DNA of 64,000 nt from Sphingomonas sp. (GCF_025362505.1 NZ_JANYGG010000013.1:16092-80091), one strand, 5' to 3'; counted from the first letter of the stretch, positions 18,309 through 32,234 are shown. Notes: generated by a model not told the origin, from the letters alone. Made by a program: numbers and translations.

Positions 18309-18370
18309 AGAGCCTGATCGGTCGAGGTGGAAGCGCCTCGCGCTTCGACCGGGAGCGTGAATCAGGCTCT
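18309..18370. repeat. 62-bp two-tier palindromic element
   Basis: The outer arms AGAGCCTGAT (18,309-18,318) and ATCAGGCTCT (18,361-18,370) pair. Inside them CGGTCGA (18,319-18,325) pairs with TCGACCG (18,345-18,351), and AAGCG/CGCTT forms a third stem. The arm TAGAGCCTGA also occurs at 10,312 after parB and at 34,588 after maeB, each just past a stop codon. This suggests a dispersed small palindromic element of the genome. Confidence 0.6.
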
Positions 18371-18414
18371 CAACCAGTACCATCAAAGCTCCGCTCCTTT
18401 GCGAGCAGGCGGAA

Positions 18415-18439
18415 AGGAAAAGGCCCCCGCTCCGGGGGC
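18415..18439 (-). terminator. Intrinsic terminator downstream of lolA
   Basis: On the minus strand a 7-bp stem of GCCCCCG with CGGGGGC (loop of 3 nt, 18,423-18,439) is followed by CTTTTCC. It would end transcripts coming from ftsK-lolA before xth. Confidence 0.6.
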
Positions 18440-18620
18440 ATGGAGCGAGGGCCAACCAAGCGTATTCGTCACGCAAGGCGATTGCCGAGGCCGGGGGTAA
18501 CAGGGGGAAACCCCTTGGCGCTGCAGCGATCTTACTTGTTCTACTGCGTCGTCCCTGTCGCGGGGATGAACAAGTTGCTGAAGGCTACGCTTTTTGCGCA
18601 AGTCGGCCCGTCAGCCACAC
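18440..18620 (-). ncRNA. Possible structured 3' UTR or small RNA after lolA
   Basis: Between the lolA stop and the terminator the minus strand can form several stems. The clearest is ACTTGTTC with GAACAAGT (about 18,532-18,573) enclosing CCCC/GGGA pairing, followed by AGGGG/CCCCT. Ending in an intrinsic terminator, this could be a 3' UTR-derived or independent RNA. I see no match to tmRNA, the SRP RNA core or RNase P. Speculative. Confidence 0.3.
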
Positions 18621-18624
18621 AATA

Positions 18625-19242
18625 TTATCCGCGGCGCTTCTTTTGAGGCTCGGCGAACTGGAAGGCGGAATCCGGCACGCCGACATTATACCGCTGCTGG
18701 TCGAGCTTGATCGTCGTCTTCTTGTTTTGCGCATCGGTCGCGGTCCAGCCTTCGAGCTGCAGCCCGCCCGGCGCATCTGGCGCCTTGATGAAGGCCAATA
18801 CCATCGTCCCGAATTCCGGGCGCCGCGGATCGCGGACGCGCAACAGCACGACGCGCGGGTCCTGGGTCGGCAGGGTCCGCGAAATCCGCTTGAGGTCGGG
18901 GCTGCTCGACAGCAACGGCGCCAGCGGCGACTTGGCGATCGGCCAGCGGTTCTTCTGCCCGACCTCATAGTCGAGAAAATAAAGGTTAGCGCCGTCCGCA
19001 ACCATCAGCATGTTCGCCTGCGCACCGTAATCGAAGCGCGCGCGGCCAGGCCGCTTGAGCGTCAGCTTGCCGCTCAGCTGCTGGCCCTTGCCGTTGGTCT
19101 GGACGAAGTCGGCAGTCATCGACTGGGTCGCCGCGAAGCTCTGCTCGACCTGGGTTACCACCGGATCGATCGCCGCTGCGGCAGGGGCCGCCATCGCGAC
19201 GATTGCGACCGGCGCGAGCAGGCGCGCGAAACTATTGGCCAT
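18625..19242 (-). CDS. lolA: LolA-like outer-membrane lipoprotein carrier protein
   Basis: A 205-residue secreted protein. The signal peptide is MANSFARLLAPVAIVAMAAP and then AAAA. It continues MTADFVQTNGKGQQLSGKLTLKRPGRARFDY, the family core where LolA has QxFxQ and the R-P-G-R strand. LolA shuttles lipoproteins across the periplasm from LolCDE to the outer membrane. The start at 19,242 is chosen because the signal peptide begins there. It follows ftsK on the same strand by 102 bp, as commonly seen in alphaproteobacteria. Confidence 0.88.
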   Translation of the reverse strand: MANSFARLLAPVAIVAMAAPAAAAIDPVVTQVEQSFAATQSMTADFVQTNGKGQQLSGKLTLKRPGRARFDYGAQANMLMVADGANLYFLDYEVGQKNRWPIAKSPLAPLLSSSPDLKRISRTLPTQDPRVVLLRVRDPRRPEFGTMVLAFIKAPDAPGGLQLEGWTATDAQNKKTTIKLDQQRYNVGVPDSAFQFAEPQKKRRG

Positions 19243-19344
19243 GTCTTGTCTCCAGAAATAGTAATCGGCCAAGTTTTGGCTTCGCGCCATTGAATGCGTC
19301 CTGAACCCTGTTGTTCCCCGGCGTTCAGGTCGAAGCCGCGTATC

Positions 19345-21681
19345 TCACAGCGGATGACCGTCGGTGTCCATCAGCACTTCGCGCCGCCCGACATGGTCCG
19401 GCTGGCCGACCCGGCCGTCCTTTTCCATTCGCTCAATCAGGCGGGCGGCGCTGTTATAGCCGATGCGCAGCTGGCGCTGGATATAGCTGGTCGAAGCTTT
19501 CTGGCTTTCGGCCACCACCTGGATCGCCTTCTTGTACATCGCGGTTTCGGCGTCGTCTTCGCCCGTCGGCTGGCCGTCGAACAGGTAGCCGCCATCCTCC
19601 GGCTCCTCGGTCACCGCCTGGATGTAATCCGGCACGCCCTGCTTGCGCCAATGCTCGGCAACCGCGCGGACTTCCTCGTCGCTGACGAACGGGCCGTGGA
19701 CGCGGACGATCTGCTTGCCGCCTGGCATGTAAAGCATGTCGCCCTTGCCGAGCAGCTGCTCGGCCCCCTGCTCGCCGAGGATCGTGCGCGAATCGATCTT
19801 GCTCGTCACCTGAAAGCTGATCCGGGTCGGCAAATTGGCCTTGATGACGCCTGTGATGACGTCGACCGACGGCCGCTGGGTTGCCATGATCAGGTGGATG
19901 CCCGCAGCGCGCGCCTTCTGTGCCAAGCGCTGGATGAGGAATTCGACCTCCTTGCCGGCGGTCATCATCAGGTCGGCGAGCTCGTCGACGATCACCACGA
20001 TCTGCGGCAGAACCTCGTAATCCAGCTCTTCGGTCTCATAGATCGGCTGGCCGGTCTCGGCGTTGTAGCCGGTCTGTACCCGTCGCCCGAGCTGCGCGCC
20101 CTTGGCCTTTGCATCGCGCACCTTGGCGTTGAAGCTGGCCAGCGCGCGCACGCCGAGGCTGGCCATCATGCGATAGCGTTCCTCCATCTGCTCGACGGTC
20201 CATTTCAGCGCGCGGATCGCCTTGCCCGGCTCGGTTACCACAGGCGCGAGCAGGTGCGGGATGTCCTCGTACATCGACAGCTCGAGCATCTTGGGATCAA
20301 TCATGATCATTTTGCATTCGTCCGGCCCGAGCCGATAGAGCAGCGACAGGATCATGCAGTTGAGCCCGACCGACTTGCCCGACCCGGTCGTGCCGGCGAC
20401 GAGCAGATGCGGCATCGGCGCCAGGTCGGCGATGACCGGGTCGCCGGCGATATTCTTACCGAGAATCAGCGGCAGCGACATATTCTGGTCTTCGAATGCC
20501 TGGCTGCCGATCAATTCGCGCAGCGCTACAGCCTCGCGCTTCACGTTGGGCAGTTCGATCCCGATCACGCTCCGCCCGGGGATAGTCGCGACGCGCGCCG
20601 ACAGCGCCGACATGTTGCGCGCGATGTCGTCGGCGAGCTGGATCACCCGGCTCGCCTTGATGCCCGACGCCGGCTCCAGCTCGTACATCGTCACCACCGG
20701 ACCGGGACGCACTTCGACGATGTCGCCGCGGACGTGAAAATCCTCGAGCACGCTCTCGAGCAGGCGGGCGTTGCGCTCGAGACCGGCGCGATCGATTTGA
20801 GGTTTGCCCGTTTCGGGCGGCGGAGCGAGAAGGTCGATCGCCGGCATTGCGTAGCTGTCGCCGAGCGCGAGGCTGGCCTGGCCCGCCGCGCGACCCTTGC
20901 GCACCGCGTCCCAACGTTGGGACGGCGCGATGCCGCTGGTCGACTCGGTCACCGCGACGGCTGGGCGCGAGCGCGGCGGGGCCGGTGCGGCATCGTTCAT
21001 CGCCTCGCGGGGCTTGCGCCGTGGCTTCGGCTCGCGCGGCAGGGCAGCAGGATCGCGGCGGAAAAAGCCGGCAAGCCAAGCGCGTTCATCGGCGCCGATC
21101 GCGCAGGCGACCCACAGCACGGCCAGTCCGCCGATCGCCAGCAGCGCCAGTAATGTCAGACGTAGCGGGCCGGCGATTGACGGGTTACCGATCAGCCCGA
21201 GTCCCGCGTCGATCCCGTGCGCGCCGGCAAGACCCAGCGCACCGCCCCACGCCGCGGGCAATCCCGACACCGTCGACCCGCGCATCAGCCCCAGCGCGAC
21301 CCCGACCAGCAGCACGCCGATCGTCGCCACGAACAGCGCGCGCCCGAAGTGGCCGCGAGCTCCCTCGCGCATCAAGCGCAGCCCGAACAGCGCGATCACC
21401 GGCAGGAACAGCGCGGCACCGGGCCCGAACAGCAACAGCAGCAAGTCGCTCGAAAAGGCGCCGAAGCCGCCGAGCCAGTTGACCGGCGGCCCGCCCGCCG
21501 CAGTGGTGAAGCTCGGGTCGGTGCTGCTGTGCGTCGCCATCGCCAGCCCGAGCGCCAGGCTCAGCGCAACCAGCACCGCGCCCATGGTCCGTCGGGCAAA
21601 GCGCCGCACCGAGGCGGCGAGCGTGTCGCGCCAATCCGGACCCAGGTCCCGTTTCTGTGCGCGTTGCGCGACGGTCGCCAT
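19345..21681 (-). CDS. ftsK: DNA translocase FtsK
   Basis: A 778-residue protein. The N-terminal membrane domain has four or more helices (residues about 30-205). A short proline/arginine-rich linker follows, then the alpha/beta motor with Walker [15 protein letters not shown] and Walker [13 protein letters not shown]. The C-terminal gamma winged helix ([19 protein letters not shown]) reads KOPS sequences. It anchors at the septum and pumps chromosome dimers for XerCD resolution. The linker is short compared with E. coli FtsK, as is usual outside enterobacteria. Confidence 0.97.
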   Translation of the reverse strand: MATVAQRAQKRDLGPDWRDTLAASVRRFARRTMGAVLVALSLALGLAMATHSSTDPSFTTAAGGPPVNWLGGFGAFSSDLLLLLFGPGAALFLPVIALFGLRLMREGARGHFGRALFVATIGVLLVGVALGLMRGSTVSGLPAAWGGALGLAGAHGIDAGLGLIGNPSIAGPLRLTLLALLAIGGLAVLWVACAIGADERAWLAGFFRRDPAALPREPKPRRKPREAMNDAAPAPPRSRPAVAVTESTSGIAPSQRWDAVRKGRAAGQASLALGDSYAMPAIDLLAPPPETGKPQIDRAGLERNARLLESVLEDFHVRGDIVEVRPGPVVTMYELEPASGIKASRVIQLADDIARNMSALSARVATIPGRSVIGIELPNVKREAVALRELIGSQAFEDQNMSLPLILGKNIAGDPVIADLAPMPHLLVAGTTGSGKSVGLNCMILSLLYRLGPDECKMIMIDPKMLELSMYEDIPHLLAPVVTEPGKAIRALKWTVEQMEERYRMMASLGVRALASFNAKVRDAKAKGAQLGRRVQTGYNAETGQPIYETEELDYEVLPQIVVIVDELADLMMTAGKEVEFLIQRLAQKARAAGIHLIMATQRPSVDVITGVIKANLPTRISFQVTSKIDSRTILGEQGAEQLLGKGDMLYMPGGKQIVRVHGPFVSDEEVRAVAEHWRKQGVPDYIQAVTEEPEDGGYLFDGQPTGEDDAETAMYKKAIQVVAESQKASTSYIQRQLRIGYNSAARLIERMEKDGRVGQPDHVGRREVLMDTDGHPL

Positions 21682-21793
21682 TAATCTTCCCCCGCCTTCG
21701 TGGCGTCACCCAAATCGATGCGCCACAATGCCTTGAGGCGGACTCCCGGCGCAAGGCTTTCCTGTTGCGCCCGGAAAGCCTAGAGAAAGCGCC

Positions 21794-23011
21794 ATGCAAA
21801 GCAGCGACGTGATCATCCTTGGTGGCGGCCTTGTCGGCCTTGCTCTCGCCGCCGGGCTCGACGCCAGCGGCCTGACTTCGGTCGTGGTCGATCCGGCCGA
21901 CCCCGACCTCCGTCTCGACGCGGTGTTCGACGGGCGGACCAGCGCGGTATCTTCCTCGTCGGCTCGAATGCTCGACGCTGTCGGTGTCAGCGGGCATTTC
22001 CTCGTCCCCGGCGGCCCGATCCGCCAGATCCGCACGTCCGATGGCCTCGCGCCCGGAAGCCTGACGTTCGATGCCGGCGAGGAGGGTGAGGCGCTCGGCT
22101 GGATGCACGAGAATCGTAACCTGCGTGCCGCACTCCGCGCCAGGGCGGAGGCAGGGAAGAGCATCGACCTGCGTTACAAGACGCGCGCCACGGCGATCGA
22201 GCGTGGCGAGCATGGTGTCAGGATGACGCTAGACAACGGCGAATCGCTTAGCGCACCGCTGCTGGTCGTCGCCGAGGGGCGCAACTCGCCAAGCCGCGAC
22301 GCCGCCGGTATTCGAATCGCCAGATGGTCTTACAACGATAGGGCGATCGTCTCGGTGCTGCGCCACGAAAAGCCGCACGACGGCATCGCCTACGAAATCT
22401 TCTACCCGACTGGACCGTTTGCGCTGCTGCCCATGACCGACGACGAGCATGGCCATCGCTCGGCAATCGTCTGGTCGGTTCGTGAAGCCGACGCCGACGG
22501 CTTCCTCGCGCTGTCGGACGAGCAGTTCGCAGCCGAAGTGAAAGCGGCGATGGGCGGCTTCCTCGGTGCGGTTTCGACCCTCGCCGCGCGCTCGTCCTAC
22601 CCGCTCGGCTTCCACCACGCCGCGCGGATCACCGACAATCGCCTCGCGATGGTCGGGGATGCCGCCCACGGGATTCATCCGATTGCCGGGCAGGGCCTCA
22701 ACCTTGGCTTCCGCGACGCTGCCGCCCTCGCCCAGGTGCTGGTCGAAGGCGCGCGTCTCGGCCTCGACCTTGGCGACCGCCAATTGCTCGATCGCTACGA
22801 GCGGTGGCGCAGCCTCGACACGCTGATGGTCGCGATGTCGACCGATGGTTTCAGCCGGCTCTACTCGGTCCCCGGCAAGACGGCGTCGGCGGTGAGGCGA
22901 TTCGGCATGGGTCTGGTCGACCGCATCGGGCCATTGAAGGACCGGCTGATGTCCGAGGCGCGCGGAACCAGCGGCGACTTGCCCTTGCTCCTGCGGGGCC
23001 TTCCGATCTGA
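21794..23011 (+). CDS. UbiH/UbiF/VisC/COQ6-family FAD hydroxylase
   Basis: A 405-residue flavoprotein monooxygenase. The N-terminal FAD motif is VIILGGGLVGLALAAGL at about 5-21, and the second FAD motif is LAMVGDAAHGIHPIAGQGLNLGFRD near 290, which also matches the Ubi family signature. These enzymes hydroxylate the ubiquinone ring (C5, C6 or C7 positions); which one cannot be told from sequence. It is divergent from ftsK and upstream of infC, apparently in its own unit. Confidence 0.9.
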   Translation: MQSSDVIILGGGLVGLALAAGLDASGLTSVVVDPADPDLRLDAVFDGRTSAVSSSSARMLDAVGVSGHFLVPGGPIRQIRTSDGLAPGSLTFDAGEEGEALGWMHENRNLRAALRARAEAGKSIDLRYKTRATAIERGEHGVRMTLDNGESLSAPLLVVAEGRNSPSRDAAGIRIARWSYNDRAIVSVLRHEKPHDGIAYEIFYPTGPFALLPMTDDEHGHRSAIVWSVREADADGFLALSDEQFAAEVKAAMGGFLGAVSTLAARSSYPLGFHHAARITDNRLAMVGDAAHGIHPIAGQGLNLGFRDAAALAQVLVEGARLGLDLGDRQLLDRYERWRSLDTLMVAMSTDGFSRLYSVPGKTASAVRRFGMGLVDRIGPLKDRLMSEARGTSGDLPLLLRGLPI

Positions 23012-23133
23012 TCGACTGCGGCCAAGTGACGCCACGCAGCAACAGGCCGGCGCAAAAACGGTGCGCTCCCCTTCACAAGCGGCCTCTGAAGGCTTAGCTG
23101 GCGACCACCACAACCATATTCGGAGACCTCGCT

Positions 23134-23679
23134 ATACCACCGCCCTATCCGCGCCGTTCGATGGCGCCGCCGGTCATGACCGGCCCCCGCTACAACGAGT
23201 TCATTCAGGCGCAGAAAGTCCGGGTGATCGACGAAAATGGCGAGAACCTGGGCGTGATGTATACGCGCGAGGCTTATGAGCAGGCAGTCAGCGTCGGCCT
23301 CGACCTGGTCGAGATCAGCCCGAACGCCGATCCGCCAGTCGCCAAGTTCCTCGACATCGGCCGCTTCAAATATGAAGCGCAGAAAAAGGCCAATGAGCAG
23401 CGCAAGCGGCAGAAGACGCAGGAGATCAAGGAGATCAAGATGCGTCCGAACATCGACGACCATGACTATGATACCAAGATGAAGAAGGTCGTCGAGTTCC
23501 TCGGCGACGGTGACAAGGTCAAGGTGACGATGCGCTTCCGCGGCCGCGAGATGGCGCACGGCCAGCTCGGCATGGCGGTGCTCCAGCGCGTCCAGGCAGA
23601 GACCGGCGAGATCGCCAAGGTCGAAGCGCACCCGCGCATGGAAGGCCGTCAGATGCTGATGGTACTCGCGCCAAAGTAA
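23134..23679 (+). CDS. infC: Translation initiation factor IF-3, apparent AUA start
   Basis: IF-3 with both domains: [20 protein letters not shown] at the N-terminus, then a helical linker with [20 protein letters not shown] and a C-terminal domain ending [13 protein letters not shown]. It checks the start codon and keeps 30S subunits apart. The first in-frame ATG (23,161) has no ribosome-binding site. An in-frame ATA at 23,134 is preceded by GGAG at 23,122-23,125 with an 8-nt spacer and gives [14 protein letters not shown]. Rare starts such as AUU are the rule for infC in E. coli and underlie autoregulation. I therefore propose 23,134 (181 residues); 23,161 is the conservative alternative. 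Confidence 0.9.
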   Translation: MPPPYPRRSMAPPVMTGPRYNEFIQAQKVRVIDENGENLGVMYTREAYEQAVSVGLDLVEISPNADPPVAKFLDIGRFKYEAQKKANEQRKRQKTQEIKEIKMRPNIDDHDYDTKMKKVVEFLGDGDKVKVTMRFRGREMAHGQLGMAVLQRVQAETGEIAKVEAHPRMEGRQMLMVLAPK

Positions 23680-23710
23680 CGCACTTTAATTTGTTGGTCT
23701 CAAATTGGCT

Positions 23711-23741
23711 CGTCTTGCCCTTACGGCAGGCGGGCCTTTTT
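23711..23741 (+). terminator. Intrinsic terminator after infC
   Basis: GCCC pairs with GGGC around a TTACGGCAGGC loop that has its own TGCC/GGCA pairing, followed by CTTTTTAT. It separates infC from the TonB receptor gene. Confidence 0.55.
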
Positions 23742-23877
23742 ATCGTGACGACCGCTGGCTGTTGCATCTGTGCCGCAACTTGCGATGAAATCGGAGGAAA
23801 CGCAGGCGGCGTGTTCACTTCGCCACCTTAGGCGACTAGCTTCGGCGACAATTAGAAGACTGCCCGTGGAGAGGAAC

Positions 23878-26832
<2,955 letters not shown>

Positions 26833-26857
26833 GGTCGAAACGCTGATCGAAGGGAGA

Positions 26858-26888
26858 GGGCCTCGCGGGTGACCGCGGGGCCCTTTTC
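26858..26888. terminator. Intrinsic terminator between the TonB receptor gene and glnD
   Basis: GGGCC-T-CGCGG (26,858-26,868) pairs with CCGCG-G-GGCCC (26,873-26,883) around a GTGA loop, with one G-T wobble. TTTTCTT follows on the plus strand. It ends the receptor transcript at the 3' end of the convergent glnD. Confidence 0.75.
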
Positions 26889-26889
26889 T

Positions 26890-29610
26890 TCAGGCGGCGC
26901 AAGTGGGCTGGGTTTCGGTGAGCGTGCCGAGCAGCGCTTCGCGCAACGCCTGGACCTCGCCGGCGTCGAGCTTTCGGCCGCCCGCCGTGGTGACGTAGAA
27001 GACGTCCACCGCGCGCTCGCCATAAGTGGCGATATGTGCCGAATGAAGCTGGTGCCCGGCCTTGTAGATCGAGCGCGCGAGGCGGGCGAGGAGCGCCGGG
27101 CGATCCGGCGCATTGACCTCGATAACGGTCGTCCGGCTCGACGCCTGTTCGGCGATCAGCACGCGCGGGGCGACATTGAACACATTACCACGGCTATCGC
27201 GCCCGCCTTGTGGCAGCGCGGGTGCGTCGCCTTTAATCGCGTCGATGACGGAAGTCACGAGCCGCGCTCGCAGTCGTTTCTCGGCATAGGCGCGGCCCTG
27301 GCGATCGTGGACGAGTAGGTTGTCGAGCGCCATGCCGTCGCGTGTGGTGTGAATTCTCGCGTCGACGATGCTCGCGCCCGCCGCCGCCAGTCCCGCCGAG
27401 ATGCGATAGAATAGACCCGGCGAGTCGGGAGCGAACACGCTGACCCGCGTCGCACCAGACTCGGTATCGTCCTCGGCGACGACGCTGGGCTCGTCCTTGT
27501 CGGCGGCCTCGATCTGCAGCGCATTGGCGAATTGCCATGTGGGAGGCTCGGCCACCCAGTAACTGTCGTGAAGCCTGCTGGCATGCTTCTCGGCGCGCGT
27601 TGGCTCCCAGCCTAGCTTCGCCGCCAGTTCCGCCTGGCGATAGATGACCTGTTCGCTCCTGCCGTGCTCCTTGTGACCCAACCGGAGGCGCTCCTCGGCG
27701 GCCTCGAAAATCGTTCGCAGCAGGCTGCGCTTCCAGTCGTTCCACGTCCCCGGCCCGACCGCGCGGATATCGACCACGGTGAGGATGAGCAGCAACCGCA
27801 GCCGCTCGGGACTTTGCACGGCCCGCACGAAGTCCTCGACCGTCTGCGGATCCGCGAGGTCGCGGCGGAAGGCGGTGTTGGACATCAGCAGGTGGTGGCG
27901 GACGAGCCATGCGACGGTCTCGGTCTCGCCCGGGTCGAGCCCGAAGCGCGGCCCGAGTTGAAGCGCAATCGCGGCGCCGAGCTCGCTGTGATCGCCGCCG
28001 CGGCCCTTTGCGATGTCGTGGAGCAGCACCGCGACATAGAGCGTCCGCCTCGACGAGATCTGCTTGAACAGCGCGGTCGACAGCGGGTGATCCTTCGCCA
28101 GTTCACCACGCTCGATGGCCGCAAGCAGGCCGATCGCGCGGATCGAATGTTCGTCGACGGTATAGTGATGATACATGTCGAACTGCATCTGGGCGACGAC
28201 GCGGCCAAAGTCAGGGACGAAGCGGCCGAATACACCGGCCTCGTTCATCCAGCGCAGCACGAGGTCAGGCGCGTTGCGGTCGGTCAGCACCTCGAGGAAG
28301 CAGGTGTTGGCGCGGGGATCGTCGCGAACCGTGTCGGCGAGCCGGGCATCGCGCGCCGCCGCGCGCATCGCCGCGGGGTGAATCTCCAGCCGGTTCGAGG
28401 CGGCGAGCGCGAACAGATGGAGCAGCCGCACCGGGTCCTGGGCAAAGAAATCGTCCGACGGAATCGAGAGCCGCCCGCGATCGAGGACGAAGCCGTCGAG
28501 TCGGGCTGGGCGGCGGCGAAGAGACGGAAGGCCGAACCGCCGTCCGCTTCGCGCGAGCTGTTCGTCGAGCTGAGCGAGGAACAGTCCGGTGAGGTCGCCG
28601 ACCGTCTTGGCGTTGAGGAAATAGAATTGCATGAAGCGCTCGACGGCACTTTTGCCGGGCCGGTCCGAATAGCGCATTGCCGCCGCGATCTCGCGTTGGC
28701 GGTCGAACCCGAGCCGCTCTTCCGCTCGTCCCGCCGCGAGGTGCAGGTGGCAGCGTACCGACCAGAAGAAACGCTCGGCTCGCTCGAACCGGCGATATTC
28801 CTCGGCGGTCAACAGCCCTGCGCCGACAAGTTCGGCGGGCTGGCGCACGCCGTGGACATATTTGCCGATCCAGTAGAGCGTGTGGAGGTCGCGCAGGCCG
28901 CCCTTGCCGTCCTTGACGTTGGGCTCGACGACATAGCGGCTGTCGCCCATCCGTCTGTGGCGCTCATCGCGCTCGGCAAGCTTGGCGGCGACGAACTCGC
29001 GATTGGTACCCGCCACCACGTCGCGGCGGAAACGAAGCGCGGTTTCGTCGGACAGTGCCTCGTCCCCCCACAAAAAGCGTGCCTCGAGGATCGACGTACG
29101 GATGGTCATGTCGGACTTGGCGAGGGCAATCGCTTCCGTTGGCGTGCGGACCGACTGGCCGACCTTCAACTTGAGGTCCCACAGCAAGTATAACAGCCCC
29201 TCGACGACCTGCTCGCACCACGGCGCGCCGCCGGGGGGAACGAGCATCATCAGGTCGAGATCGCTGAACGGCGCCATCTCGCCGCGGCCGGTACCGCCGA
29301 GCCCGACCAGCGCGACGCGCTCAGCGAGGGTGGGATTCGGGTTCGGGAACAGCTTGTGCGTGACAAAGTCGAATGCGAGGCGGACGACTTGGTCGGCGAG
29401 GAACGCATAGGCGGCGGCGTGGGAGCGGCCGCGATTCGGCTCGGCAACGATTCGGCTGGAAATTTCGGTGCGGCCTGCGGCCAGGGCGTCACGCAGGATC
29501 GAGGTCGCGCTCGGCGTGAGGTCACCTCCCCTGGGCAGCGCGGCAATCATATCCGCGAGGGCGCGACGGTCGATGATCGCGCGGCGACGCTCGGCGGCAA
29601 GCTCGGTCAC
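26890..29610 (-). CDS. glnD: PII uridylyltransferase/uridylyl-removing enzyme GlnD
   Basis: A 906-residue protein. The nucleotidyltransferase domain has [19 protein letters not shown] (catalytic D117-x-D119). A PII-UTase helical domain and the HD hydrolase domain ([10 protein letters not shown], then [17 protein letters not shown]) follow. Two C-terminal ACT domains ([17 protein letters not shown] and [17 protein letters not shown]) sense glutamine. It uridylylates PII when nitrogen is scarce and reverses this when glutamine is high. The start is GTG at 29,610, overlapping the mutS stop as GTGA; the open frame further upstream is only mutS read out of frame. It fits with gltBD in the same window. 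Confidence 0.96.
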   Translation of the reverse strand: MTELAAERRRAIIDRRALADMIAALPRGGDLTPSATSILRDALAAGRTEISSRIVAEPNRGRSHAAAYAFLADQVVRLAFDFVTHKLFPNPNPTLAERVALVGLGGTGRGEMAPFSDLDLMMLVPPGGAPWCEQVVEGLLYLLWDLKLKVGQSVRTPTEAIALAKSDMTIRTSILEARFLWGDEALSDETALRFRRDVVAGTNREFVAAKLAERDERHRRMGDSRYVVEPNVKDGKGGLRDLHTLYWIGKYVHGVRQPAELVGAGLLTAEEYRRFERAERFFWSVRCHLHLAAGRAEERLGFDRQREIAAAMRYSDRPGKSAVERFMQFYFLNAKTVGDLTGLFLAQLDEQLARSGRRFGLPSLRRRPARLDGFVLDRGRLSIPSDDFFAQDPVRLLHLFALAASNRLEIHPAAMRAAARDARLADTVRDDPRANTCFLEVLTDRNAPDLVLRWMNEAGVFGRFVPDFGRVVAQMQFDMYHHYTVDEHSIRAIGLLAAIERGELAKDHPLSTALFKQISSRRTLYVAVLLHDIAKGRGGDHSELGAAIALQLGPRFGLDPGETETVAWLVRHHLLMSNTAFRRDLADPQTVEDFVRAVQSPERLRLLLILTVVDIRAVGPGTWNDWKRSLLRTIFEAAEERLRLGHKEHGRSEQVIYRQAELAAKLGWEPTRAEKHASRLHDSYWVAEPPTWQFANALQIEAADKDEPSVVAEDDTESGATRVSVFAPDSPGLFYRISAGLAAAGASIVDARIHTTRDGMALDNLLVHDRQGRAYAEKRLRARLVTSVIDAIKGDAPALPQGGRDSRGNVFNVAPRVLIAEQASSRTTVIEVNAPDRPALLARLARSIYKAGHQLHSAHIATYGERAVDVFYVTTAGGRKLDAGEVQALREALLGTLTETQPTCAA

Positions 29611-32234
29611 GAAGCTCGCTCGTTTATGAGCCGCTTTAGGGCATAAAGCGCGTCGAGCGCTTCCCGCGGTGTCAAGGCGTCCGGGTCGAGCGCATCGAGC
29701 GCGGCATCGACCGGGTCGGGCTCGGCGGCTGCGGGCGCGGCGGCGGCAAACAGCGGCAAATCGTCGAGGCCCGCGGCAATCCCGCCGGTCGCGTCGCGGC
29801 CGGCCTCGAGTTTGGCGAGGACCGACTTGGCGCGGGCAAGGACGGTCGGTGGCACGCCCGCGAGCCGGGCGACGGCGATGCCATAGCTGCGGTCGGCCGG
29901 CCCGGATGCGACTTCGTGGAGCAGGACGAGGTCGCCCTTCCACTCGCGCGCGCGTACATGGTGGAGCGACAGCGCATCGAGCTGGTCGGCGAGCCGCGTC
30001 AGCTCGTGATAATGGGTTGCGAACAGCGTGCGGGCGCGGACCTGATCGTGCATCGACTCGACCACCGCCCAGGCGATCGCCAGCCCGTCGTAGGTCGAGG
30101 TGCCGCGCCCGATCTCGTCGAGAATGACGAGGCTGTTGGGGGTCGCCTGCGCGAGGATCGCGGCGGTCTCGACCATTTCGACCATGAAGGTCGATCGGCC
30201 GCGCGCGAGGTTGTCGGCCGCGCCGACCCGGCTGAACAACCGGTCGACGATGCCGATCTTGGCTCGCGCGGCGGGAACGAAGCTTCCGGCCTGGGCGAGG
30301 AGCGCGGCCAGCGCGACCTGGCGGAGGAAGGTCGATTTGCCGCCCATGTTGGGCCCGGTGATCAGCCACAGCCGGTCGTGCGGCCCGAGCGCGACGTCGT
30401 TGGCGATGAAGCGGTCGCCGTTCGCAGCGAGCGCGGCTTCGACCACCGGATGCCGACCGGCTTCGATCTCGAGGCACGGCTGGTCGACCAGGCTCGGCGC
30501 GCACCATTGCCCCTCGGTAGCGCGCGCGGCGTGACTGGCGGCGACATCGAGCCGCGCGATGGCGTCGGCGGTGGCGGCGATGGCTGGCGCGGCGGCAACG
30601 GCGCGGGCGGTCAGTCCCTCGAAATGGGCGGCCTCGGCGGCGAGCGCATGGGCGCCGGCCTCGACCACCCGGCTGGCTTCGGAATGAAGGTCGGGCGAGT
30701 TGAAGCGGACCACCCCGGCAAGCGTCTGGCGGTGGGTGAAGCCGCTGTCTGGCGCCATCAGCGCATCACCATGCCGCGCGCCGACCTCGACATGGTAGCC
30801 GAGCACCGCGTTGTGGCGGATCTTGAGCGAAGCCACCCCGGTCGAATCACGATACCGCGCTTCAAGCCCGGCGATCGCGCGGCGGCCGTCCGACGCGGCG
30901 AGGCGTAGCGAATCGAGCGCCGCATCATATCCTTCGGCGATGTAGCCGCCCCTGGCGCTGTCGAGCGGCGGCGACGGGACCAGCGCGCTCGCCAGCCGAT
31001 CGACCAGCGCGGCGTGACCGCCAAGGTTGGGCATGGTGCGGTCGAGCAGGGCAGGGCGCTCGACTTCGCCCTCGAGCTCACGGCGCAGGGCAGCGGCGGC
31101 TGCGAGCCCGTCGCGCAGCGACGCAAGGTCGCGCGGCGAGCCCCGGCCGGCGACCAGTCGTCCCAGCGCCCGGGCAAGGTCGGGCATCGCTTTCAGCGAC
31201 TCGCGCACCCGGTCGCGGCGCAGCGCATCCTGATGGAACCAGGCGACCAGCGCGAGGCGGGCTTCGATTGCCGCGCGGTCGGTCAGCGGGGCCGACAGGT
31301 CGGCGGCGAGCAGCCGCTTCCCACACGCGGTGACGCAGCGGTCGAGCGTCGCGAACAGGCTCGTGCCGCCTCCTGAGCCGCCGCCCGCGCTGCGCAGTAT
31401 CTCGAGCGATTCGCGGGTCGCCGGGTCGATCGCCATGTGCGCCGACCGCGCTACCCGCCGGGGCGCCGCAAGGAACGACACCGCGTCCTTCTGGGTCGCG
31501 TCGAGGTAGGCGAGCAAGCCGCCCGCCGCCGCCAGTTCAGCCCTCCCGGGTGAGCCGAAGCCATCGAGCGTGGCGACGCCGAAACGCGCAGCCAGCGCGC
31601 GCTCCCCCGACAGGCTGTCGAAGCCGCCCTTGCCGCGAGTCGACTTGAGACCGGGAATGCTTTCGTCGGCAATCGTCTCGGCGGGGGCCAGCCGCGCGAG
31701 TTCCGCCGCAAGCTCGCTTGGTCCGCACGCGATAAGCTCGAACCGGCCGGTCGAAATATCGGCTGCGGCAATGCCCCATTCGTCGCCCGCCCGCGCCACC
31801 GCCGCGAGCCAGTTCGCGGCCGCCGAATCGAGCAGCACATCCTCGGTCAGCGTGCCCGGCGTGACGAGGCGGACGATCGCGCGGTCGACCAGCGCCTTGG
31901 GCCCGCGCGCCTTTCGCGCCTCGGCCGGGCTCTCGACCTGTTCGGCGATGGCGACGCGGAAACCGCCGCGGATCAGCCGGGCGAGATAGGCGTCAGCCGA
32001 GTGGACCGGCACGCCGCACATCGGCACCGGCTCGCCCGCCGACTCCCCGCGCTTGGTCAGGGCAATGTCGAGGCATCCCGCCGCCGCCTTGGCGTCATCG
32101 AAGAACAGCTCGAAAAAGTCGCCCATGCGATAGAACAGTAGCGCGTCGCCGGCCTCGGCCTTGAGGCGATGATATTGCGTCATCATCGGGGTTTGCGCCG
32201 GTGCGGTCGGGGGAGGGGCGTCGGCGCGGGCCAT
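29607..32234 (-). CDS. mutS: DNA mismatch repair protein MutS
   Basis: An 875-residue protein. The mismatch-binding F-x-E is in [11 protein letters not shown] (F40-F41-E42). The ATPase has Walker [16 protein letters not shown] and the MutS signature with [17 protein letters not shown]. The C-terminus keeps the short helical tail used for tetramers ([10 protein letters not shown]). The ATG at 32,234 is chosen because a family-like N-terminus follows; a second start at MMTQYH is possible. The frame is open far upstream only by chance. It overlaps glnD by 4 nt, so a repair gene and a nitrogen-sensor gene share one transcript. Confidence 0.97.
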   Translation of the reverse strand: MARADAPPPTAPAQTPMMTQYHRLKAEAGDALLFYRMGDFFELFFDDAKAAAGCLDIALTKRGESAGEPVPMCGVPVHSADAYLARLIRGGFRVAIAEQVESPAEARKARGPKALVDRAIVRLVTPGTLTEDVLLDSAAANWLAAVARAGDEWGIAAADISTGRFELIACGPSELAAELARLAPAETIADESIPGLKSTRGKGGFDSLSGERALAARFGVATLDGFGSPGRAELAAAGGLLAYLDATQKDAVSFLAAPRRVARSAHMAIDPATRESLEILRSAGGGSGGGTSLFATLDRCVTACGKRLLAADLSAPLTDRAAIEARLALVAWFHQDALRRDRVRESLKAMPDLARALGRLVAGRGSPRDLASLRDGLAAAAALRRELEGEVERPALLDRTMPNLGGHAALVDRLASALVPSPPLDSARGGYIAEGYDAALDSLRLAASDGRRAIAGLEARYRDSTGVASLKIRHNAVLGYHVEVGARHGDALMAPDSGFTHRQTLAGVVRFNSPDLHSEASRVVEAGAHALAAEAAHFEGLTARAVAAAPAIAATADAIARLDVAASHAARATEGQWCAPSLVDQPCLEIEAGRHPVVEAALAANGDRFIANDVALGPHDRLWLITGPNMGGKSTFLRQVALAALLAQAGSFVPAARAKIGIVDRLFSRVGAADNLARGRSTFMVEMVETAAILAQATPNSLVILDEIGRGTSTYDGLAIAWAVVESMHDQVRARTLFATHYHELTRLADQLDALSLHHVRAREWKGDLVLLHEVASGPADRSYGIAVARLAGVPPTVLARAKSVLAKLEAGRDATGGIAAGLDDLPLFAAAAPAAAEPDPVDAALDALDPDALTPREALDALYALKRLINERAS

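Larger units (their letters stand above)
18298..18624. other. 327-bp gap between lolA and xth
   Basis: No gene is supported here. From the xth side it holds the two-tier palindrome 18,309-18,370. Next comes a minus-strand terminator hairpin at 18,415-18,439, and then about 185 bp of highly foldable sequence up to the lolA stop. Short open frames on both strands lack start context or family resemblance. Confidence 0.7.

Noticed and set aside
22306..22318. tRNA T-loop-like TTCGAATC
   Set aside because: It lies inside the hydroxylase gene, with no acceptor or anticodon stems around it. No tRNA or rRNA gene was found anywhere in the window.
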